Source of the DNA: Candidatus Pygmaiobacter gallistercoris
GTDB lineage: Bacteria > Bacillota > Clostridia > Oscillospirales > Ruminococcaceae
Assembly (NCBI GenBank): GCA_019113125.1
Contig: DXIA01000189.1
Location: forward strand, 1 to 10,756
Reading direction: 5' to 3'
Length of the DNA stretch: 10,756 bases
Shown here: one piece after another, positions 6,535 through 10,756 of the stretch
Position numbering within the stretch: the stretch's first letter is position 1
How the letters are laid out: the number at the start of each line of letters is the position of its first letter
Notes under the pieces: model-generated
Told to the model about the DNA's origin: nothing
What the model saw: the letters and a program-made list of their open reading frames with translations, nothing else
The model's database searches: none
Translations under genes and position numbers: made by a program

Positions 6535-7493
6535 GACGGCATCCCCTCCTCTCCCGGCTGATCGGTGCTGGTCAGCTCGATAAAGACCTCCTCAAGGCTG
6601 GCGCGGTGCATCCCCATGCCGAGAATCGGCATCCGGGCGTCGGCACAGGCGAAGAAGACCCCCTCGCTCGGATCCTGCGCCGAGGTGGTCTCAAGCTCAA
6701 GCTGCAGCAGACCGCCCTGTTTGTGCCCGGCAACCTTGACCGCGCCGACCCCCGGCACCCCGGAGAGGATCTTTTTGGCTCGCTGTTCGTCGGCGCGCAC
6801 CGTCAACTCCAGTGTGCCGCCGCCGGCAAAGAGCCGCTCGAGGTTCTCCGGGGTGTCGCTCGCAACCAGTTGGCCCTTTGCGATGATGATGATCTGGTCA
6901 CAGACCGCCCGCACCTCGGAGAGGATGTGGCTGCTGAGAATCACGGTATGGCTGTCCCCCAGCGCGCGGATCAAGTCCCGGATCTCGATGATCTGCTGAG
7001 GATCCAATCCGACGGTCGGCTCGTCTAGGATGATGACCTCGGGGCTGCCGAGCAGCGCCTGAGCGATGCCCACCCGCTGCCGGTAGCCCTTTGAGAGGTC
7101 GCGGATCAGCCGGTTTGCCACCGTGTCGATCCGGGTGGTCCGCATTGCCTTTTCGATCTGGCCCACCCGCTCGCCGCGCTGTACTCCCTTGGCCTGCGCG
7201 ACAAAATCGAGGTATTCGGCAGGGGTCATCTCGGGGTAGAGCGGCGGCAGCTCGGGCAGATAGCCGATCAGCGCCTTTGCCTGTGCCGGTTCCTCAAAGA
7301 TGTCGTGCCCGTCGATCCGCACGGTGCCGCTGGTCGCCGCGAGGCAGCCGGTCATGATATTCATTGTGGTGGATTTTCCCGCCCCATTTGGGCCGAGCAG
7401 CCCGTAGATCCGGCCGGGTTCCACCTGCAGCGTCAGATCCCGCACTGCGGTGTGCGGACCATAGCATTTGGTGAGATGGTCGATTTCGATCAA
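6531..7493 (-). CDS. ABC transporter ATP-binding protein (GldA-like)
   Basis: This 320-aa nucleotide-binding subunit has Walker A GPNGAGKST (34-42), signature LSKGY (133-137), Walker B VIILDEP (153-159), D-loop GLDP (162-165) and switch His 189. The Q-loop position reads YLPE (78-81), so Glu stands where Gln is usual. This variant is common in ABC-2/Gld-type ATPases. A C-terminal regulatory domain (about 225-310) resembles DUF4162. The start is TTG at 7493-7491: no in-frame ATG lies nearby, the protein begins directly with the expected IEIDHLTKCYG strand, and AAGGAGG lies 9 nt upstream. It is first in the operon and overlaps the permease by 4 nt. It energises the complex formed with the permease, GldG-like and DUF4340 proteins. 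Confidence 0.95.
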   Translation of the reverse strand: MIEIDHLTKCYGPHTAVRDLTLQVEPGRIYGLLGPNGAGKSTTMNIMTGCLAATSGTVRIDGHDIFEEPAQAKALIGYLPELPPLYPEMTPAEYLDFVAQAKGVQRGERVGQIEKAMRTTRIDTVANRLIRDLSKGYRQRVGIAQALLGSPEVIILDEPTVGLDPQQIIEIRDLIRALGDSHTVILSSHILSEVRAVCDQIIIIAKGQLVASDTPENLERLFAGGGTLELTVRADEQRAKKILSGVPGVGAVKVAGHKQGGLLQLELETTSAQDPSEGVFFACADARMPILGMGMHRASLEEVFIELTSTDQPGEEGMPS

Positions 7494-7712
7494 ATCCTTT
7501 TCCCTCCTTGAAACGATTCTGCGCCGCTGTCAGCGCCGTCGTTTCTCATTTTAGGAAGGTTCCCCAAAACCGACCTTAAGAATTTTTTCTTCATTTGAGG
7601 TTTCCACACAGAGTTCTCATTTCTCTCAAAAAGTTTTCACCGTTTTCCCAATTCTTTTGCAAATCCGGCATTTAAACTTGAAACCAGCATCAAAATTTGG
7701 GAGTGATTGGAT
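7494..7712. promoter_or_regulatory. AT-rich divergent control region between ABC operon and response regulator
   Basis: The gap has no gene and is far more AT-rich than its flanks. For the minus strand a possible -10 is TAAAAT (7553-7548), without a good -35 at 16-18 nt. Instead an inverted repeat, AAGGT (7556-7560) with ACCTT (7573-7577), covers the place where the spacer and -35 would be. On the plus side, GTTTTC occurs twice at 9-nt period (7633-7638, 7642-7647). The 9-mer TTCTCATTT occurs at 7543-7551 and 7614-7622, with a near-copy at 7587-7596. The regulator's ribosome site is GGGAG (7699-7703). The lack of a strong -35 fits activator-dependent transcription, but this is inference and such repeats arise easily in T-rich DNA. 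Confidence 0.35.
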
Positions 7713-8390
7713 ATGAAAATCCTGGTTGCCGACCGTCAGGACAACGGTCTTCCACTCGCGGCGCTGCTGCGCCGTCAGCGCTATACCCCGGAGCTTGCGC
7801 CAACCGGCAGAGAGGCGCTGGACTGGGCGCTCGCCGGCGGCTACAGCTGCATGATTCTCGCGGAGGATCCCGGCGGGATGGCAGGGCTCGATCTGCTGAA
7901 ACTTCTGCGGCAGAAGAAGAGCGATCTGCCGGTGCTGCTGCTGACCGATCTGCCGGATGCCCGCAGCCGGGTGCGCGGGTTTGACGCCGGGGCGGACGAC
8001 TGCATCAGCCGCCCCTTCTTCTCCCCCGAGCTGCTCGCCCGGGTGCGGGCGCTGACCCGCCGCGGGGCGCTGCTCGAGCCGGATCTCGTGACGGCCGGGG
8101 ATCTGGTTCTCGACCGGCGCACCTTCCGGCTGAGCTGCGGTGAGAAGTCGATTCGGCTGGGCAACCGGGAATTTCAGCTCATCGAGCTGCTGATGCGCCG
8201 GCAGGGCCAGCTGCTGACCACCGAGCGGCTGATGGATGAGATCTGGGGCTTTGAGAGCGGTGCCGGGCTGAGCGTGGTCTGGACCAACATCGCCTATCTG
8301 CGCCGCAAGCTGACACAGCTCGGCTCCTCGGCCCAGATTCTGCTGCGCCGGGGCCAGGGATATCTGCTTTTGCTCCCCACCGGGGAATGA
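7713..8390 (+). CDS. Atypical OmpR-family response regulator lacking the phospho-acceptor Asp
   Basis: This 225-aa protein has a receiver domain (1-116) and a winged-helix DNA-binding domain (about 125-221; NREFQLIELLM, ERLMDEIWG, NIAYLRRKL, RRGQGYLL). Ungapped alignment of YSCMILAEDPGGMAGLDLL (44-62) with the canonical receiver pattern puts Ala50 at the phosphorylated Asp. Only Asp7 of the acidic pair survives (Arg8 next to it). Thr78 is kept, and the conserved Lys is Arg100 (SRPF). The domain is intact in length with no frameshift, so the losses look selected, not decayed. No histidine kinase is adjacent. ATG 7713 is preferred over TTG 7707 because GGGAG (7699-7703) lies 9 nt before it. The divergent ABC operon is the obvious candidate target. 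Related Asp-less regulators work without phosphorylation; that is inferred here. Confidence 0.9.
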   Translation: MKILVADRQDNGLPLAALLRRQRYTPELAPTGREALDWALAGGYSCMILAEDPGGMAGLDLLKLLRQKKSDLPVLLLTDLPDARSRVRGFDAGADDCISRPFFSPELLARVRALTRRGALLEPDLVTAGDLVLDRRTFRLSCGEKSIRLGNREFQLIELLMRRQGQLLTTERLMDEIWGFESGAGLSVVWTNIAYLRRKLTQLGSSAQILLRRGQGYLLLLPTGE

Positions 8391-8391
8391 C

Positions 8392-8424
8392 AAAAAAAGA
8401 GGCGGAGCAGATCGCTCCACCTCT
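8392..8424 (-). terminator. Intrinsic terminator of the MBL-fold gene
   Basis: On the minus strand AGAGG(T)GGAGC pairs with GCTCC(G)CCTCT around a 5-nt loop (stem 8398-8408 with 8414-8424, one mismatch), followed by seven T (8398-8392). It lies 12 nt after the MBL stop. On the plus strand the hairpin follows the response regulator stop but has only a weak T-rich tail, so termination in that direction is less certain. Confidence 0.8.
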
Positions 8425-8436
8425 CATTGTGTCTTA

Positions 8437-10059
8437 TCAGTCCTGCATCCGGCCCCACAGGCGGTCGGCTGCCCGCACCAGCTCGTTGAGTTCCCGCTTG
8501 GGCAGCTTTTGGCCGCTCGCGGAGATCCCCTGCAGCAGGCTGATCACCTGTTCCAGTGCGCTGTTTGTGTGCGGGCGCTTTTTCGGGGTGCGCTGCTGCG
8601 CGAGGGTGACCTCGGCGGTCTCCTCGAGCGCCGGGGCAGGCGCAAGGCCGATCTCCTCGGCCAGCAGATCCACCGACTCCCCCCGCGCCGGGACAAAGGC
8701 CGGCTGCCCCTTCGTCTCGGTGAGGTAGGCGGCAAAGGATTCGGCGGCCGCCGGCTCGCCGTGGACGACAAAGACCGCCTTCGGTTTCTCCCGAAATCCG
8801 CCCAGCCAGCGCAGCAGCCCGTTGCGGTCGGCATGGGCGGACAGTCCGTCGATGTTTTCCACCGCGGCGTTGACCGCGATCTCGCTGCCGAGGATCCGCA
8901 CCTCCTTTTCCCCCTCCAGCAGCCGGCGTCCGAGGGTGCCCTCGGCCTGATAGCCGACCAACACCACCGCGTTCTTGTCGCTCCAGAGGTTGTATTTCAG
9001 GTGATGGCGCACCCGGCCGGCATCGCACATGCCCGAGGCTGAGATGATGATACAGCTGCCCTTGTAGCCGTTGATGCTCTTGGAGTCGTCCGACGAGATC
9101 GAGAGCTGCAGCTGGGGGAAGTTGAGGATCTCTTTGCCCTGCTGCAGGACCTCCATCGCCTCCTTATCATAATAGTAGCCGCTCTCGAACTTGTTGAAGA
9201 TGGTGGTCGCCTCGATGGCAAGCGGCGAGTCGAGAAAGACCGGGCACCGCTCATACCCCGCAAACGCCCCCTCGGCGTACAGCTCCCGCAGATAGTAGAG
9301 CAGCTCCTGGGTGCGCCCGACCGCAAAGGCCGGGATCACCACCTTGCCCCCCTTGGCAAAGGTGCTGCGCACCACCCGCGCCAACTGATCCTTGACATCC
9401 CCCGCCACCGGATGGATCCGGTTGCCGTAGGTCGACTCGATCAGCAGGTAATCCGCCTGCCGCACAAACTGCGGGTCCTTGAGAATCGGCTGGTCAAGGT
9501 TGCCGACATCCCCCGAGAAGACCACCGTCTTGGTCGTCTCCCCCTCGGTGGCCCAGACCTCCACCATCGCCGAGCCGAGGATGTGCCCCGCGTCGGTGAA
9601 CCGAATGGTGAAGTTGTCGCACAGTCGCAGCTTTGCCCCGTAGTCGAGCGGGCGGAAGAGCGCCGCCGCTGCCGCGGCGTCCTGCGCGTTGTAGAGGGGT
9701 TCCACCGGCGGCAGGTTCTGCCGCTCCCGTTTCTTGTTCTCCCACTCGGTGTCCATCTTTTGGATGTGGGCGCTGTCCGCCATCAGAATTGCGGCCAGTT
9801 CAGCGGTCGCGCGGGTGGCGTAGATCGGACCGGAAAATCCCTGTCGCACCAGCAGCGGCAGATGACCGGTGTGGTCGATATGGGCGTGGGTCGCCACCAC
9901 AAAGTCGATCTCGCCCGCCGCGCAGGGCAGCTGCTGCTCGGTGTCGGCATCCCTGCCCTGAAACATTCCGAAATCCACCAATAGCCGTTTTCCGCCCGCC
10001 TCGAGCAGAAACGCCGAACCGGTCACGGTGCGTGCCGCACCCAGAAAGCTCAGTTTCAT
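8437..10059 (-). CDS. MBL-fold / beta-CASP metallo-hydrolase, probable RNA nuclease
   Basis: This 540-aa protein belongs to the CPSF73/YSH1-like RNA-processing exonuclease group (COG1236 type). Metal ligands are visible in order: HAHIDH (58-63), His159 in DAGHILGS, and Asp184 in FSGDVGN. The beta-CASP insert carries motif A ESTYGNR (208-214), motif B SASGM...RVRHHL (340-354) and motif C GLSAHAD (405-411), with an RMMBL-type zinc-fold end. A polar, lower-complexity tail follows (about 470-540, PKKRPH and then a helical end). Homologues are two-zinc endo/exoribonucleases; this one's substrate is unknown. ATG 10059 has GGGAGG 8 nt upstream. The gene is monocistronic, with its own promoter-like site and terminator, convergent with the response regulator. 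It is unlikely to be a true beta-lactamase or a Rnase J, because the architecture matches the single-chain CPSF73-like type. Confidence 0.93.
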   Translation of the reverse strand: MKLSFLGAARTVTGSAFLLEAGGKRLLVDFGMFQGRDADTEQQLPCAAGEIDFVVATHAHIDHTGHLPLLVRQGFSGPIYATRATAELAAILMADSAHIQKMDTEWENKKRERQNLPPVEPLYNAQDAAAAAALFRPLDYGAKLRLCDNFTIRFTDAGHILGSAMVEVWATEGETTKTVVFSGDVGNLDQPILKDPQFVRQADYLLIESTYGNRIHPVAGDVKDQLARVVRSTFAKGGKVVIPAFAVGRTQELLYYLRELYAEGAFAGYERCPVFLDSPLAIEATTIFNKFESGYYYDKEAMEVLQQGKEILNFPQLQLSISSDDSKSINGYKGSCIIISASGMCDAGRVRHHLKYNLWSDKNAVVLVGYQAEGTLGRRLLEGEKEVRILGSEIAVNAAVENIDGLSAHADRNGLLRWLGGFREKPKAVFVVHGEPAAAESFAAYLTETKGQPAFVPARGESVDLLAEEIGLAPAPALEETAEVTLAQQRTPKKRPHTNSALEQVISLLQGISASGQKLPKRELNELVRAADRLWGRMQD

Positions 10060-10100
10060 GCAAACAGCCTCCCTTGTCGGATCTATTAGGTTCTACCCTC

Positions 10101-10129
10101 ATTTTAGGTCATCTGCGCCGGTACCGCAA
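10101..10129 (-). promoter_or_regulatory. Possible promoter of the MBL-fold gene
   Basis: Minus strand TTGCGG (10129-10124), 17-nt spacer, TAAAAT (10106-10101). The -10 is good, the -35 matches only its TTG. The predicted start leaves a leader of about 35 nt. The same 11-nt context around TAAAAT occurs before the ABC operon, which may simply reflect shared -10 use. Confidence 0.4.
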
Positions 10130-10161
10130 GAGATTTGGCTGCTTTTGATCCTGCTGCAGTG

Positions 10162-10206
10162 TTTTTTGCAAAAAAGCTTGACAACCGAAGAAAGAATTGG
10201 TATTAT
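10162..10206 (+). promoter_or_regulatory. Strong tRNA promoter with A/T-tract upstream element
   Basis: A perfect consensus -35, TTGACA (10178-10183), lies 17 nt before TATTAT (10201-10206). Directly upstream, T6-GC-A6 (10162-10175) occupies the UP-element position. This is the strongest promoter in the window and fits stable-RNA expression. The predicted start near 10213 leaves a leader of about 47 nt before tRNA-Thr, with no recognised element in it. Confidence 0.88.
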
Positions 10207-10259
10207 ATTAAAGCGTTCTGAAATATCAGGTACGCGGCCGGACAACGGCTACAGGATTT

Positions 10260-10335
10260 GCTGGTGTAGCTCAGTTGGTAGAGCAGCTGATTTGTAATCA
10301 GCAGGTCGGGGGTTCAAGTCCGTCCACCAGCTCCA
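10260..10335 (+). tRNA. tRNA-Thr (anticodon UGU)
   Basis: A complete 76-nt cloverleaf with encoded CCA. The acceptor GCTGGTG pairs fully with CACCAGC. The D stem is GCTC/GAGC, the anticodon stem GCTGA/TCAGC, and loop TTTGTAA has anticodon TGT (10293-10295). The T loop is TTCAAGT. The T stem is imperfect: GGGGG (10308-10312) against CCGTC (10320-10324) gives one G-T wobble and a G-G mismatch at 51:63. The discriminator is T, and the encoded end is CCA directly followed by a second CCA. It is first of two tRNAs on one transcript. Confidence 0.96.
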
Positions 10336-10336
10336 C

Positions 10337-10351
10337 CAGTTTTCAAAACTG
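10337..10351 (+). other. Short palindrome between the two tRNAs
   Basis: CAGTTTTCAAAACTG is a perfect 15-nt palindrome around a central C, able to form a 6-bp hairpin with loop TCA in the 21-nt spacer. It may help separate the two tRNAs for 3'/5' processing; that is inference. Confidence 0.4.
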
Positions 10352-10356
10352 AATAT

Positions 10357-10442
10357 GGGAGTGTTCCCGAGCGGCCAAAGGGGGCAGACTGTAAATCTGT
10401 TGCTTTTCAGCTACGGTGGTTCGAATCCACCCGCTCCCACCA
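10357..10442 (+). tRNA. tRNA-Tyr (anticodon GUA)
   Basis: An 86-nt class II tRNA with encoded CCA (10440-10442). The acceptor GGGAGTG pairs with CGCTCCC (one T-G wobble). Anticodon loop CTGTAAA has anticodon GTA at 10391-10393. A long variable arm (TGCTTTTCAGCTAC, stem GCT/AGC) is typical of bacterial tRNA-Tyr. The T arm GGTGG-TTCGAAT-CCACC is perfect and the discriminator is A. It shares the promoter and terminator with tRNA-Thr. Confidence 0.97.
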
Positions 10443-10444
10443 AG

Positions 10445-10479
10445 CAGAGCAGATATCTCGATATCTGCTCTGTTTTTTT
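10445..10479 (+). terminator. Terminator of the tRNA-Thr/tRNA-Tyr operon
   Basis: CAGAGCAGATAT (10445-10456) pairs perfectly with ATATCTGCTCTG (10461-10472) around CTCG, followed by seven T. It lies 2 nt after the CCA of tRNA-Tyr, so it closes the tRNA transcript. Nothing transcribed from the tRNA promoter should reach the peptidase-like fragment. Confidence 0.95.
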
Positions 10480-10523
10480 GTGTTTTTTCCTTTTCCGCTG
10501 TTAGCAGTTTGTCCCACCACCCT

Positions 10524-10756
10524 TGCAACGGCTGGTGCGACCTGCCGCAGTTGACCGCGAGCCAAAGCAGCGTCTCCCTGAAGGTCAACGAGGCGGTGAT
10601 CCTGGTCTCCCCGCGCAACCCCTATGAGCTCTTCGTGGTAGAACGCCGGGAAAAAGGGAATACCGGCGACCCCGATTCCCTCGACGCGGCCATCGGCGGC
10701 AGCGGTCTGATCGTCTACCGGGTGGATACCACGGTGGAGGGACTGAGCAACTATTT
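10524..10756 (+). pseudogene. Fragment resembling the distal part of an M6-family metalloprotease domain (runs off the window)
   Basis: The frame with codon starts at 10524, 10527 and so on reads NGWCDLPQL, then AVILVSPRNPYELFVVERREKG, then IGGSGLIVYRVDTTVEG. The pattern np-YE-F-vE-R followed by GSGL-vYr-D is that of the M6 (immune-inhibitor-A-like) peptidase domain downstream of its zinc site. The zinc-binding HExxH part, a signal peptide, a start codon and a ribosome site are all absent. The frame is open upstream through the tRNA terminator, but that region cannot encode the missing domain. It is therefore a headless remnant, a rearrangement junction, or a different protein that shares this segment. 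Base composition matches the window. Family assignment rests on motif memory, so it is moderately sure. The 3' end lies beyond 10756. Confidence 0.5.

Noticed and set aside
3..7577. 13-nt repeat CAAAACCGACCTT at 3-15 and 7565-7577
   Set aside because: A 13-nt match is expected about once by chance in a window of this size. It was noted only because both copies are intergenic.
7707..7712. TTG at 7707 as start of the response regulator
   Set aside because: It leaves only 3 nt to the ribosome site, whereas the ATG at 7713 leaves 9 nt and gives the standard MKILV receiver start.
8437..8650. Polar C-terminal tail of the MBL protein as a fused extra domain
   Set aside because: No recognisable domain is visible and similar tails occur in this family; total length is near normal.
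7626..9042. Long frames antisense to the response regulator and on both strands within the MBL gene
   Set aside because: All are shadows of well-supported genes, with Arg/Ala/Pro-rich composition and no motif or ribosome site.
7545..10108. 11-nt repeat CTCATTTTAGG before both the ABC operon and the MBL gene
   Set aside because: Many 11-mers repeat by chance at this length. Both copies simply contain a TAAAAT -10 box, so no shared operator is claimed.
10343..10618. 91-aa minus-strand frame ending in a GSGWIRTTV-like segment
   Set aside because: This is the well-known false protein read from the antisense of a tRNA gene; it covers tRNA-Tyr and its terminator.

Overview
The window reads as a GC-rich chromosomal segment of a Gram-positive anaerobe, most likely a Clostridia / Oscillospirales-type (Ruminococcaceae-like) Firmicute. 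This rests on strong AGGAGG-type ribosome binding sites before every gene, sigma70/sigmaA-like promoters in AT-rich intergenic gaps, tRNA genes that encode their CCA ends, and the protein set: a clostridial-type HflX, a GldG/DUF4340 ABC operon, a beta-CASP RNase-like hydrolase and an M6-like peptidase fragment. The taxonomy is inferred, not proven.

Layout, left to right. 1-291 has no gene. It holds three hairpins, including an unusually long 111-nt imperfect palindrome (53-163), a terminator-like hairpin (166-196) and a promoter for the next gene. 292-2370 (+) is a two-gene operon: the ribosome-associated GTPase HflX and a membrane-anchored TPR-like protein of unknown role. A perfect 14-bp bidirectional terminator (2379-2422) separates it from a convergent minus-strand block. 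That block, transcribed 7493 to 2429, is tightly packed: ABC ATPase (TTG start), ABC-2 permease, GldG-type auxiliary protein and DUF4340 protein, joined by a 4-nt overlap and two 1-nt gaps. A 73-aa hypothetical protein with its own near-consensus promoter follows. Together the first four genes encode a gliding-motility-like (GldA/GldF/GldG plus DUF4340) envelope ABC complex whose substrate is unknown.

Divergent from the ABC operon, across a 219-nt AT-rich gap, is an OmpR-family response regulator (7713-8390, +). It has lost the phospho-acceptor Asp (Ala at residue 50), part of the acidic pocket and the conserved Lys (Arg at 100), and no histidine kinase is next to it. It is an orphan, phosphorylation-independent regulator by inference, and the adjacent ABC operon is its most obvious candidate target. 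Convergent with it is a 540-aa metallo-beta-lactamase/beta-CASP hydrolase (10059-8437, -), probably an RNA nuclease.

The right end carries a strong promoter with an A/T-tract upstream element, tRNA-Thr(UGU), tRNA-Tyr(GUA) and a 12-bp terminator. Immediately after it an open frame resembles the distal part of an M6-family metalloprotease domain, with no start codon, no ribosome site and no zinc-binding part. It is either a decayed gene fragment or a rearrangement junction, and it runs off the window.

The most interesting items are the Asp-less orphan regulator next to the Gld-like ABC operon, the long palindromic element before hflX, and the headless M6 fragment beside the tRNA pair.
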